A DNA stretch of 64,000 bases from Aureimonas ureilytica DSM 18598 = NBRC 106430 (lineage in GTDB: Bacteria; Pseudomonadota; Alphaproteobacteria; Rhizobiales; Rhizobiaceae). Location: positions 496,001-560,000 of the forward strand of contig NZ_ARQE01000003.1 in assembly GCF_000382705.1 (NCBI RefSeq), written 5' to 3'. The position numbers were made by a program, and so were the translations under genes. Numbering within the stretch: position 1 is the first letter of the stretch; every line of letters begins with the position of its first letter. The notes below the pieces were generated by a model. The model worked only from the letters and a program-made list of their open reading frames with translations. It had not been told where the DNA came from and did no database searches. Shown piece after piece: positions 9,197-17,893 of the stretch.

Positions 9197-10312
9197 ATGG
9201 GCTTCAATCTCGGCAAGCGGCGGGAGACGGGCGCGCCCCGGCGGGACGGCGCGGCGCTCCGGCGCGGCTGGACGACGGGGGCCTGCGCCACGGCCGCGAC
9301 CAAGGCCGCGCTGGAAGCGCTCCTGACCGGCCAGTTTCCCGATCCCGTCGAGATCACCCTGCCGAAGGGCGAGCGGCCCGGCTTCGCCCTCGCCCGCACG
9401 CGCCTCGATGCGGCGTCCGCCACGGCGAGCATCGTCAAGGACGCGGGCGACGACCCAGATGTGACGCATCTGGCCGAAATCGTCTCCACCGTTCGCCTCG
9501 GCTCCGCCGGCTCCGGCCTCGTGTTTCGCGCGGGCGAGGGCGTCGGCACGGTGACGCGGCCGGGCCTGCCGATCCCGCCCGGCGAGCCGGCGATCAACCC
9601 CGTGCCGCGCCGAATGATGGCCGAGGTGGTGGAGGCGCTCTGCGCGGCGCATGGGCGCACAGGTGATGTCGAGATCACGATTTCCGTCACCAACGGAGCG
9701 GCGCTGGCGGAGAAGACCTGGAACGGGCGGCTCGGCATTCTCGGCGGGCTGTCGATCCTCGGCACGACCGGCATCGTCCATCCCTTTTCCTGCTCGGCCT
9801 GGATTCACTCGATCCATCGCGGCATCGACGTCGCGCGCGCGGCCAACCTCTCCCGCGTCATCGCCGCGACGGGTTCGGCCAGCGAGGACGCCGCGCGCCG
9901 GCTCCATCCCGAACTGCCCGACATCGCCTGTCTCGACATGGGCGACTTTGCCGGCGGCGTTCTCAAATATCTGCGCCGCCATCCCGTGCCCCATCTGACG
10001 CTGGCGGGCGGCTTCGCCAAGCTCACCAAGCTCGCTCAGGGCTCGCTCGACCTTCATTCCGGCCGCAGCCAGGTGGACTTCGCCTTTCTGGCGGAACTGG
10101 CCGCCACCCCGGCCCTGACGCCGCGTATCCTCGCCGCCAACACGGCCAAGGAAGTGCTCGACCTCACGAGGCAAGTCGGCATCGATCTGGCCGAGGCCGT
10201 GGCGCACCGCGCCCTCGCGACCATCCGCGACACGCTGGGCGAGGCTCCGGTCGCGGTCGAGGTGCTGGTGGTGGACCGGGCGGGCGCGGTGATCGCGCGG
10301 ATCGGTGGCTGA
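9197..10312 (+). CDS. cbiD: Cobalt-precorrin-5B (C1)-methyltransferase CbiD
   Basis: CbiD methylates C1 of the corrin ring in the cobalt-early (anaerobic) pathway. The protein has 371 residues and the family hallmark RRGWTTGACATAAT near residue 25, followed by TNGAALAEKTWN-type sequence and HPFSCSAW. It is a marker of the cobalt-early route; the cobalt-late route uses CobF at this step, and no cobF is seen. It is divergent from cobB, with 251 bases between them, and directly precedes cobK (the stop and the cobK ATG are one base apart). Confidence 0.93.
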   Translation: MGFNLGKRRETGAPRRDGAALRRGWTTGACATAATKAALEALLTGQFPDPVEITLPKGERPGFALARTRLDAASATASIVKDAGDDPDVTHLAEIVSTVRLGSAGSGLVFRAGEGVGTVTRPGLPIPPGEPAINPVPRRMMAEVVEALCAAHGRTGDVEITISVTNGAALAEKTWNGRLGILGGLSILGTTGIVHPFSCSAWIHSIHRGIDVARAANLSRVIAATGSASEDAARRLHPELPDIACLDMGDFAGGVLKYLRRHPVPHLTLAGGFAKLTKLAQGSLDLHSGRSQVDFAFLAELAATPALTPRILAANTAKEVLDLTRQVGIDLAEAVAHRALATIRDTLGEAPVAVEVLVVDRAGAVIARIGG

Positions 10313-10313
10313 G

Positions 10314-11063
10314 ATGGCGCAAGCGCCTTTCGCACTCCTTCTCGGCGGCACGGCGGAAGCCTCGGCTCTGGCGCGGCAGTTGCGGACGATCAGGCCGGAC
10401 ATCCGGCTCCTCCTCTCGCTGGCGGGGCGCACCAAAGCTCCCACTCTGCCGGAGGGCGTGGAAACGCGGATCGGCGGCTTTGGCGGCGCGGACGGCTTGG
10501 CCCGCTTCATCCGCGAGCACGGCGTCACATGCCTCCTGGACGCCACCCATCCCTATGCCGTCGGCATGTCGCGCAACGCGGCCGAGGCCGCACGCTTAGC
10601 CGGCATTCCCCGAGCGACATTCCTGCGTCCCCCTTGGGAGCAGACCGACGGCGACCTCTGGCAGGAGGTCGCCTGCCTGCGCACCGCGCGCGATGCGCTG
10701 CCCCTGGGGGCGCGGCCGTTTCTGGCGCTGGGCAGCCAGCATATCGCCCCGTTCCGCCACCGCCCGGACCTTCGCCCTGTGTTGCGGCAGGTGGATGCGC
10801 CCGCCGAACCGCTGCCTTTCGCGGCGACGCTCGTCACCGGCAAGCCTTCGGAGGACGTCGTCGAGGAAGCCGCGCTGTTGCGCGAGCACGGCGTCACCCA
10901 TCTCGTCTGCCGGAATTCGGGCGGCGCGCGGGGTTACGCCAAGATCGCGGCGGCGCGGAAGCTGCAACTGCCCGTCATCCTGATCCGCCGCCCGCCCGAA
11001 CCGGACGGGCCGATCCTGCGCTCGCTTGACGCCGCGCTTAGCTGGCTGATTTCGCCTTCCTGA
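10314..11063 (+). CDS. cobK: Precorrin-6A reductase CobK/CbiJ
   Basis: An NADPH-dependent reductase of the corrin macrocycle (precorrin-6A or cobalt-precorrin-6A), about 249 residues. Seen are the N-terminal LLGGTAEA, LLDATHPYA in the first third, and VCRNSGGARGYAKI near the C-terminus, all typical of CobK/CbiJ. The ATG at 10314 is preferred over GTG 10305. The last 26 bases overlap the 3' end of the convergent cobM. Confidence 0.92.
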   Translation: MAQAPFALLLGGTAEASALARQLRTIRPDIRLLLSLAGRTKAPTLPEGVETRIGGFGGADGLARFIREHGVTCLLDATHPYAVGMSRNAAEAARLAGIPRATFLRPPWEQTDGDLWQEVACLRTARDALPLGARPFLALGSQHIAPFRHRPDLRPVLRQVDAPAEPLPFAATLVTGKPSEDVVEEAALLREHGVTHLVCRNSGGARGYAKIAAARKLQLPVILIRRPPEPDGPILRSLDAALSWLISPS

Positions 11064-11820
11064 CCGGGCGCAGGATATGCGGATGGCTGGCGTCGTAGAG
11101 CTTGGAATCCACGAAATCCTTCGCCCCGAGCGCTCGCCCGACGAAGACGAGCGCGGTGCGGGTGAGCTTGGCCTCGCGCACCGCGCGGGCAACGGTGGAG
11201 AGCGTCGCGCGGATGAACTGCTCGTCCGGCCAGCCGACGCGATAGGCGACGATGACGGGGCAGTCCGGCCCGTAAGCCGGGATCGGCCCCAGCTCGCGCT
11301 CGATATGGGCGAGGTTGCGGATGGAAAGGTGGATCGCCAGCGTCGCGCCGCTTTTGCCGAGCGTCGCCAGGTCTTCGCCCTCGGGCATGGCGGAGGACTT
11401 CATCGCCGTGCGGGTGACGACGATGGTCTGGCAGACTTCGGGCACCGTGAGTTCGGTCTTGAGCGCGGCGGCCGCCGCTGCGAAGGCCGGCACGCCCGGC
11501 GTCACGTCATAGGGAATGCCGAGCGCGTCGAGCCTGCGCATCTGCTCGGCCGTCGCGCCATAGATCGACGGATCGCCGGAATGGACACGCGCCACGTCCT
11601 CGCCCCGAGCGTGCGCGGCCTGCATTTCCGCGATGATCTCGTCGAGATGCATGGGCGCGGTGTCGAGAACGCGCGCGCCCTCCGGCGCGGATTTCACGAT
11701 CTCTTCCGGCACGAGCGAGCCGGCATAAAGGCAGACCGGGCAGCGCTCGATCAGCCTCAAGCCGCGCAGCGTGATGAGATCGGCCGCGCCGGGGCCGGCC
11801 CCGATGAAATGAACGGTCAT
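11038..11820 (-). CDS. cobM: Precorrin-4 C11-methyltransferase CobM/CbiF
   Basis: A SAM-dependent uroporphyrinogen-III-methylase-fold enzyme of 260 residues. Motifs are VHFIGAGPGAADLITLRG at the N-terminus, YAGSLVPEE, and VARVHSGDPSIYGA. It adds the C11 methyl group. The ATG at 11820 overlaps the stop of the upstream cbiG-cobJ fusion (ATGA). It is the last gene of the minus-strand corrin ring operon that starts at cbiX. Confidence 0.94.
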   Translation of the reverse strand: MTVHFIGAGPGAADLITLRGLRLIERCPVCLYAGSLVPEEIVKSAPEGARVLDTAPMHLDEIIAEMQAAHARGEDVARVHSGDPSIYGATAEQMRRLDALGIPYDVTPGVPAFAAAAAALKTELTVPEVCQTIVVTRTAMKSSAMPEGEDLATLGKSGATLAIHLSIRNLAHIERELGPIPAYGPDCPVIVAYRVGWPDEQFIRATLSTVARAVREAKLTRTALVFVGRALGAKDFVDSKLYDASHPHILRPVRKAKSAS

Positions 11821-13631
11821 GGTGTTTCCGAAATGCTGGTGCCGGGCTTGGCGGCATAGCCGCGCGGCGTATAGGCGAAGCGGCGCCCTTCGCCCGAGGT
11901 GAAGGCGCGCGTGTTGGACGAGCCGACCACGACGACGGTCAGCATGTCCACCTCGTCCACGTCGAGCTGGGCCAGATCCACGATGCGCACGCTCTCGCCG
12001 GGGCGGCCGAGATTGGTGGCGAGCACGACGGGCGTATCGGCCGGGCGGTGCTGAAGCAGCACGTCGCGCGCATGAGCCAGCTGCGTGCGCCGGCGCTTGG
12101 AGACGGGATTGTAGAAGGCGATCACGAAATCGCCCTCGGCCGCCGCCTTCACGCGGCGCTGGATGTCCTCCCACGGCGTCAGGAGGTCGGAGAGCGAGAT
12201 GGTGCAGAAGTCGTGGCCGAGCGGCGCGCCGGCCCGCGCCGCGGCGGCCTGGAGTGCCGAGATGCCGGGCGAGACCTGAACCTCGATCCGGCGCGCCGCG
12301 TCCGACACGCCGCCCCGGTCCATCAGCTCGAACACCAGCGTCGCCATGGCATAGATGCCGGCATCGCCCGAACAAACGAGCGCGACGTGGCGGCCCTCGG
12401 CGGCGAGTTCCATGGCATGACGCACCCGCGCTTCTTCCGCGCCGAGGTCGAAATCATGCCGCGCCTTGCCGCGCGCGAGCGGCCCGAGGAGATCGAGATA
12501 GAGCGAATAGCCGACGAGATCGGTCGCGGCTTGCACCATGCGCGAGACCTCCGGCGAACGCCAGCCTTCCGCGCCCGGCCCGATGCCGACCACGAAAAGC
12601 GTGCCTCGCCCCCGGCCAATGCCATTGGCATCCAACGGCTGCGGCGCGCGGGCGAGCGCGGCCGTAGTGCGGGCGGATTTGCGCTTGGGAAGGATCAACT
12701 CGCCCCCTTCGCCCGCTCCAGCGAGCGCTGCGCCCTCGGCGACGCCATGACAGCCCGTTTCGCGAAACACGATGTCGGACGGGTTGGCAAGGCGAGGCGC
12801 TTGTGCCTCCAGCGTCGCGGCGTCGAAGAAGCGGGCGGGAACGCCGAAGCGCTCGGCCACGGCATGAACCGCCGGCTCGTCGGCTTTCAGGTCCAGTGAG
12901 GCGACCGCTGCGAGCGAAAGGGGCGAGACGCCGGCTTCCGCCAAGGCCGCTTCCGCCAGCGCCAAGGCTTCCTCGGCGGGCGCGCCGCGTTCGGCCCCGA
13001 TGCCGAGAACGAGGGTTTTGGGGCGATAAAGCAGTTCGGCCGCAGCCGGTTCGCGCGCGGCGTTCGACACGGTCAGCGCGATGCGCGCGTCATCCGACAC
13101 GGGGATGGAGGAGTTTGCGAGCCAGGGCGCGTCGCCCTCGATCCAGGCGAAGTCGCCCGCGACGAGATCGGCCATGACGGCTTTGGCATCGCCGGGATTT
13201 TCGAGGACATAGCCTGCCGGCGGCGCGTCCAGCGCTACGCCGAAGCGAAGATCGCCGGCCGTGGTGACGGCCGCGAAACCGCCCGTGATCGCCGCCACCC
13301 GCCGCGCCCAGTCGTTCGCGCCATGGTGGCCGCCGAGGAGCGGCACGACGGCCGAGCCGTCCTCCGCGATGGCGAGAACCGGCGGCTCGGCGTGCTTGTC
13401 GGCAAGATGGGGGGCGAGAAGGCGGATCAGCGCGCCCGTCGCCATCAGCGCCAGGATCGGCCGCCCCTCGGCGAAGAGGGTGCCGAGATGCGCGCCGACA
13501 TCCCCGAAGCTCTGGTCGGCGTTGGAAACGCGCGGCGCGAAGCCATGGGTCTCGCCGCCCAGCGCATCGCGCAGACGCTCGGCCAGCGCGAGGGAGGCGG
13601 GCGTGAGGCAAAGGTAAGCCGGCTCACTCAT
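11817..13631 (-). CDS. cobJ: CbiG-CobJ/CbiH fusion: hydrolase plus C17-methyltransferase
   Basis: A 604-residue two-enzyme chain. Residues about 1-325 are CbiG: the N-terminal domain contains LMATGALIRLLAPHL and a GGHHGAND turn, and the C-terminal CobE-like domain contains VLGIGAERGAP and ILPKRKSARTT. Residues about 340-604 are the SAM-dependent C17-methyltransferase (ring contraction), with FVVGIGPGAEGW, ALVCSGDAGIYAMA and IAFYNPVSKRR. CbiG opens the delta-lactone of cobalt-precorrin-5A after contraction, so the two steps are close in the pathway. CbiG belongs to the cobalt-early route. It overlaps cobI upstream and cobM downstream by four bases each. Confidence 0.93.
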   Translation of the reverse strand: MSEPAYLCLTPASLALAERLRDALGGETHGFAPRVSNADQSFGDVGAHLGTLFAEGRPILALMATGALIRLLAPHLADKHAEPPVLAIAEDGSAVVPLLGGHHGANDWARRVAAITGGFAAVTTAGDLRFGVALDAPPAGYVLENPGDAKAVMADLVAGDFAWIEGDAPWLANSSIPVSDDARIALTVSNAAREPAAAELLYRPKTLVLGIGAERGAPAEEALALAEAALAEAGVSPLSLAAVASLDLKADEPAVHAVAERFGVPARFFDAATLEAQAPRLANPSDIVFRETGCHGVAEGAALAGAGEGGELILPKRKSARTTAALARAPQPLDANGIGRGRGTLFVVGIGPGAEGWRSPEVSRMVQAATDLVGYSLYLDLLGPLARGKARHDFDLGAEEARVRHAMELAAEGRHVALVCSGDAGIYAMATLVFELMDRGGVSDAARRIEVQVSPGISALQAAAARAGAPLGHDFCTISLSDLLTPWEDIQRRVKAAAEGDFVIAFYNPVSKRRRTQLAHARDVLLQHRPADTPVVLATNLGRPGESVRIVDLAQLDVDEVDMLTVVVVGSSNTRAFTSGEGRRFAYTPRGYAAKPGTSISETP

Positions 13632-14344
13632 AGATGATGCCCAAGAATGGCGGCCTCCTGGCCCTTGTAGAGAAGGATGAGCGCGAAATAGGGGGCCGTG
13701 TCGCCGGTCTCGGCCAGCGGCAGCACCCGCTCGCCGGCCTGCGTCACGCGCTCGGCATAAAGGGCGCTGTCGGTCAGCCCCATCTCCGCGATCAGGCTTT
13801 TGACGCGAGCGAAATGGCGGCCGAGCTTGAGGATGGCGACGCTCTCCGCCGCCTCGATCCCGGCGCGCAGCGCCGCGTCGGGCAGGGTCGCGGGCAGAAC
13901 CGCGAAACGGTCGTTTCGCACCACGAGAGGGCGCTTGGCGCAGGCGGCGGCGGCCATGACGGAGGAGACGCCCGGCACGATCTCGGCCGGGAAGTCGGCG
14001 CCCAGCCGCGCGAAGAGATGCAGGAAGGAGCCGTAGAAGAACGGATCGCCTTCGCAGAGGACAGCGACGTCCCGCCCCGCTTCCAGATGCGCGGCGATCT
14101 CGGGCGCGGCGGCGTCATAGCCGCCCTGCCCCGGCGCGCGATCCACCGCCATGCAAAGGCCGATCGGCAGTTCGACCTGGCCACCCGGCAGATGCGGCGC
14201 GGCGATGGCGCGGGCGAGCGAGGGCGAACCATCGGGCGCGGGATAGGCAATGACGGGCACGGTTTGCAGGATGCGATGGGCCTTCAGCGTCAGAAGCTCG
14301 GGGTCGCCCGGGCCGAGGCCGATGCCATAGAGCGTGCCGCTCAT
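13628..14344 (-). CDS. cobI: Precorrin-2 C20-methyltransferase CobI/CbiL
   Basis: A SAM-dependent methylase of 238 residues acting at C20 of precorrin-2 or cobalt-factor II. Motifs are LYGIGLGPGDPELLTLKA at the N-terminus and VAVLCEGDPFFYGSF, followed by VPGVSSVMA. The ATG at 14344 overlaps the cobL stop (ATGA), and its own stop overlaps the start of the cbiG-cobJ fusion. Confidence 0.94.
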   Translation of the reverse strand: MSGTLYGIGLGPGDPELLTLKAHRILQTVPVIAYPAPDGSPSLARAIAAPHLPGGQVELPIGLCMAVDRAPGQGGYDAAAPEIAAHLEAGRDVAVLCEGDPFFYGSFLHLFARLGADFPAEIVPGVSSVMAAAACAKRPLVVRNDRFAVLPATLPDAALRAGIEAAESVAILKLGRHFARVKSLIAEMGLTDSALYAERVTQAGERVLPLAETGDTAPYFALILLYKGQEAAILGHHL

Positions 14345-15558
14345 GCGCCCGCCTCCTTCGTCAGGTGCCAATGGAGAACGGGCATGGAGGGCCGCCAGCC
14401 CCGAAACGGGCCGACCGGCGCGGCATGGTCCACCGAGACGCGCAGGAGATCGCCGCCGTGCTCGGCGTGAAGGGCCAGGAGTAGGGCCTCGGATTCCAAT
14501 GTCACGGCATGGGCCACCAGCCGGCCGCCGGGCTTCAAAGCGTGGTAAGCCGGCGCGAAGACGCCCTCCGTCAGCCCGCCGCCGATGAACACGGCGTCCG
14601 GCGCGGCGAGCCCGTCGAAGGCCTCCGGCGCGCGCGCGGGGATGATGGTGATGCCGGGCGCGGCGAGACGGATGCGGTTCTCCCGGATGAAGGCGAGGCG
14701 CTCCGGGTTCGGCTCGATGGCGAGCGCTCGCGCGCCGGGTGCCGCGCGGCACCATTCAACGGCAATGGCCCCCGAGCCCGAGCCGACATCCCACAGGAGT
14801 TCACCCGCGCGGGGTGACAGTGCGGAAAGAGCCAGCGCGCGAAGGACGCGCTTGGTCATCTTGCCATCGTGGCGAAAGGCCTCGTCCGGCAGACCGGGGC
14901 CGGGCGGCCAGACTTCAACACCTTCAGAGGCCATGCATTCCACGGCGACGGTGTTGAGCGCGGCAACGTTCGAGAGGTCGAAGGTCTCGGCCCGCGCCTC
15001 GCTGATGCGCTCCTTCGAGCCGCCGAGATGTTCGAGAACATGGACGGGGCTCGCGCCATAGCCGGCCTGCGTCAGCAGGGCGGCGAGCGCGGCGGGCGAG
15101 GCACCGTCCTCGGACAGGATGAGAAGCCGGCGGCCAGGCGCGAAATCCGCCGCCGCGTTCTCCAGCGCGCGGCCATGCACGGTGAGGCAGCAGACATCCT
15201 CCAGCGCCCAGCCGAGACGCGCGGCAGCCAGCGAGAAGGCCGAGGGCACAGGCCAGACGCGGAACTCGGCCGCATCGAGCACGCCGCGCAGCCATTTCGC
15301 CGGCCCGAACCAGGACGGATCGCCCGTCGCCAGCACCACGGCCCGTCGCCCGCGCGCGGCGAGAATGTCGGCGGCGCTCTCCGCGAAGGGCGAGCGCCAG
15401 GGCTGGCGGGTGGCGGGATGCGTCGCGGGCAGCATGGCGAGATGCCGATGCCCGCCGAAGACGATCTCGGCACGGGCGAGACGGTCGGCGGCTTCCGGCG
15501 AAAGGGTCGCGAGCCCCCCATCACTGATGCCGATCAGGTCGAGCCAGGGGGCCGTCAT
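14341..15558 (-). CDS. cobL: Precorrin-6Y C5,15-methyltransferase (decarboxylating) CobL
   Basis: A 405-residue fusion of CbiE and CbiT activities. Residues 1-205 are a precorrin methylase fold (LIGISDGG near the start, LATGDPSWFG). The C-terminal half is a class I methyltransferase with the SAM motif LLWDVGSGSGAIAVEW and FIGGGLTEG. It methylates C5 and C15 and decarboxylates the C12 acetate. Start and stop overlap cobH and cobI by four bases each, giving tight translational coupling. Confidence 0.94.
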   Translation of the reverse strand: MTAPWLDLIGISDGGLATLSPEAADRLARAEIVFGGHRHLAMLPATHPATRQPWRSPFAESAADILAARGRRAVVLATGDPSWFGPAKWLRGVLDAAEFRVWPVPSAFSLAAARLGWALEDVCCLTVHGRALENAAADFAPGRRLLILSEDGASPAALAALLTQAGYGASPVHVLEHLGGSKERISEARAETFDLSNVAALNTVAVECMASEGVEVWPPGPGLPDEAFRHDGKMTKRVLRALALSALSPRAGELLWDVGSGSGAIAVEWCRAAPGARALAIEPNPERLAFIRENRIRLAAPGITIIPARAPEAFDGLAAPDAVFIGGGLTEGVFAPAYHALKPGGRLVAHAVTLESEALLLALHAEHGGDLLRVSVDHAAPVGPFRGWRPSMPVLHWHLTKEAGA

Positions 15559-16208
15559 GCGAGCCCGCCCCGCAGGCCGGCCGCCAGCGCATTGACCGCC
15601 GCCGCCGCCATGGCGCTGCCGCCGCGCCGGCCGAGAAGCGTCGCGAAGGGCACGCCGCGCGGGCGGGCGAAAAGTTCGTCCTTGGATTCGGCCGCGCCGA
15701 CGAAGCCGACCGGAAAGGCGAGGATCGCGGCGGGCGGCGCGGCCCCCTCGTCCAGCCGCTCCAGAAGATGGAACAGCGCGGTCGGCGCATTGCCGATGGC
15801 GACGACGGCACCCGCAAGCTCGCCTCGTTCGATCCAGAGATCGACCTGCGCGGCCGAGCGCGTCGTGCCAAGGCGGGCGGCGAGCGGTGCGAGGTCGGGC
15901 TCGCTCAGCCGACAGGTCACGGCATTGCAGGCCGGCAGATGCCGGGCGATCACGCCATGCGCCACCATCTGCGCATCCACCAGAACCGGCGCGCCGGCTT
16001 GCAGCGCCTGATGGCCGCGTGCCACGAGATCGGCGGACAGTCGCAAGTCCGCGATCGCATCCACCATGCCGCAGCTATGGGCGACGCGGATGGCGAGATC
16101 CCGCGCCTCCTCCGGCAGGCGCTCCAGCAAGGGCGCGCCTTCCCGCCGGATCGTGGCGAAGCTCGCCTCGTAGATCGCGGCGGGGTCCCTCAGATAGTCC
16201 AGCCCCAC
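15555..16208 (-). CDS. cobH: Precorrin-8X methylmutase CobH/CbiC
   Basis: This enzyme moves the C11 methyl group to C12, giving hydrogenobyrinate or cobyrinate. It has 217 residues. The catalytic histidine is in VAHSCGMVDA at about residue 43; GNAPTALF and the C-terminal glycine-rich RRGGSAMA are also family-typical. The coding start lies five bases after the cbiX stop. Confidence 0.94.
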   Translation of the reverse strand: MGLDYLRDPAAIYEASFATIRREGAPLLERLPEEARDLAIRVAHSCGMVDAIADLRLSADLVARGHQALQAGAPVLVDAQMVAHGVIARHLPACNAVTCRLSEPDLAPLAARLGTTRSAAQVDLWIERGELAGAVVAIGNAPTALFHLLERLDEGAAPPAAILAFPVGFVGAAESKDELFARPRGVPFATLLGRRGGSAMAAAAVNALAAGLRGGLA

Positions 16209-16212
16209 GAAC

Positions 16213-17436
16213 TCACCCCCGCTTCAGCGAGCGCGGCCCGAGCGGGTGATCGGCATGAGGATAGGGGTGATGCGTATGCGCGTGGCCGTGGCCGTGGCCG
16301 TGGCCGTGGCCGTGGGAATGATCGTGATCGTGCGAATGGCCGTGCGCGTGACCGTGCGCATGATCATGAGAATGATCGGCCGAATGGGCGTGATCATGGG
16401 TGTGGGCATGGTCGTGCCCGTGGTCGTGGCCGTGCCCATGATCATGGCCGTGGTGGTCGTGTCCATGATGGTGATCGCCATGGTGGTGAACGTGGTCATG
16501 CCCATGCGCGTGCGCGTGCCCATGGCCATGATCGTGTCCCTGCCCCTGCGGCTCCGCCGCCGGCCCCGTGCCGATGCCCTCGACATGGTGGTGATGGCTT
16601 TCCTGCGGCAGGCCGACTTCCGCCTCGAAGCCGAGCACCTGCTCGCGGTACTTGCACATCTGGCAGTTCATGTTGTTCGTGCCTTCGAGGATCTCGGTCA
16701 GGCGATCCACGAAGGTTTCGACCACGAGGTCATGCGCGCCGAGGTAGCCAGCTTTCAGGAACTTCACGTCCGGCTGCTCGGCGGCGACCGCGTCGGTCGA
16801 GGAATAGATGCGGTCCACCAGAATGCCGGTGAACAGGAAATAGGGAAACACGACGATGCGCTTGTAGCCGAGGCGCGAGACATGGCGCAGCGCCGGCTCC
16901 ACCAGAGGGAAGGTGACGCCCGAATAGGCCGTCTCGCCCCAGCCGAAGCCCAGGCCCTCCCAGAGCATCCGCATGACCTTGGCGACGTTGGAATTGGCGT
17001 CGGGGTCCGACGCGCCCCGCCCGACGACAACCAGCATCGTGTCGTGCAGCGGCTCGCCGTCGCGCCAGCCATCCAGCCGCAGCGCCTCGCGAATGCGCTC
17101 GCCGGCCGCGCGGATCATCTTGGGGTCGATGCCGAGCTCGCGTCCATAGGTGATGGAAACGTCATTCGACGCCGCATAGGTGTTGAGAACGGACGGAATG
17201 TCGTTCTTGGCATGGCCGGCGGCGAACAGCATGCCGGGCAGCGCCAGGATTTCCCGCGCGCCCTTTTCGCGCAGCGCGTCGAGCCCGGTGCGGATGATGG
17301 GGGTGGCAAATTCCAGATAGCCGTATTCCACCGTCCAGTCCGGCAGACGGCGGGCCATCTTTTCGGACAGGCCGCGAAATTCCTCCACCGCGCCGCGATC
17401 GCGCGAGCCGTGGCCGCACAGCATGAGAGCCTTCAT
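16213..17436 (-). CDS. cbiX: Sirohydrochlorin cobaltochelatase CbiX, long histidine-rich form
   Basis: This enzyme inserts cobalt into sirohydrochlorin, the first committed step of the cobalt-early route. The protein has 407 residues and starts MKALMLCGHGSRD. Two CbiX-like halves follow, with LPGMLFAAGHAKNDIP in the first and VVFPYFLFTGILVDRI in the second. A cysteine motif MNCQMCKYR comes next, then a C-terminal tail of roughly 100 residues dominated by His with Gly, Asp and Ala. The tail probably stores or delivers cobalt, and the CxxC may hold an iron-sulfur centre as in other long CbiX proteins. GGAGG lies about 10 bases before the start. It heads the minus-strand corrin operon. Confidence 0.93.
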   Translation of the reverse strand: MKALMLCGHGSRDRGAVEEFRGLSEKMARRLPDWTVEYGYLEFATPIIRTGLDALREKGAREILALPGMLFAAGHAKNDIPSVLNTYAASNDVSITYGRELGIDPKMIRAAGERIREALRLDGWRDGEPLHDTMLVVVGRGASDPDANSNVAKVMRMLWEGLGFGWGETAYSGVTFPLVEPALRHVSRLGYKRIVVFPYFLFTGILVDRIYSSTDAVAAEQPDVKFLKAGYLGAHDLVVETFVDRLTEILEGTNNMNCQMCKYREQVLGFEAEVGLPQESHHHHVEGIGTGPAAEPQGQGHDHGHGHAHAHGHDHVHHHGDHHHGHDHHGHDHGHGHDHGHDHAHTHDHAHSADHSHDHAHGHAHGHSHDHDHSHGHGHGHGHGHAHTHHPYPHADHPLGPRSLKRG

Positions 17437-17893
17437 GGACGCATGTCCTCCGTCGTCAGGTTGCGCCGGAGAACGGACCTCACTGATCAGCGAAGCGCCG
17501 CGTCCGACAGTTTCCGCTTCGAGCCCCCGGTTTGGGTCGGCCGTCCCGGAATCGTTTTTGCAAGAGCCCAGGCGGACATGATCCACGCGAAGGCACCGTC
17601 AGGCCCCGCCTTAAAGCCGGGATGCGCGCCGGCGTCAAACCGGGCTGGCCGACAAGGGCGCGCCATCGCCCCGCCCCATACCAGCAGGCGGAGAATGCCT
17701 GTCTCATGAGCTCGGCTGTTGCGCGCCCTCGCTCCCCGGCGCTCCGCTCGCCGCCACGCCCCGACGCGCGGCCCAGGCATTATCCCTCGGCTCGGGAAAA
17801 CACGCTTCCCACTCGATAGCCTTCCCCTGCGCGCCATCGCCGCATGCGGGCTGCTAGAACAAAGGCCACGACCGAATCACCGGAACGCCGCCC
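17437..17893 (+). other. 457-base divergent spacer between cbiX and the MFS gene
   Basis: No convincing gene. Short frames exist on both strands, but none has a ribosome site with a plausible protein. The spacer must hold the promoter of the cbiX operon on minus and of the MFS gene on plus. I looked for a cobalamin riboswitch (B12 box AGCCAGGAGACC and the GCCACTG element) on the minus strand and did not find one. Confidence 0.5.

Noticed and set aside
9044-10546. Long minus-strand frame over cbiD
   Set aside because: It is a shadow of cbiD; CbiD motifs are unambiguous on plus.
16240-16570. Repeat array resembling a CRISPR in low-complexity DNA
   Set aside because: It is the coding sequence for the histidine tail of CbiX; there are no constant repeats with unique spacers. 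No CRISPR array was seen anywhere in the window.
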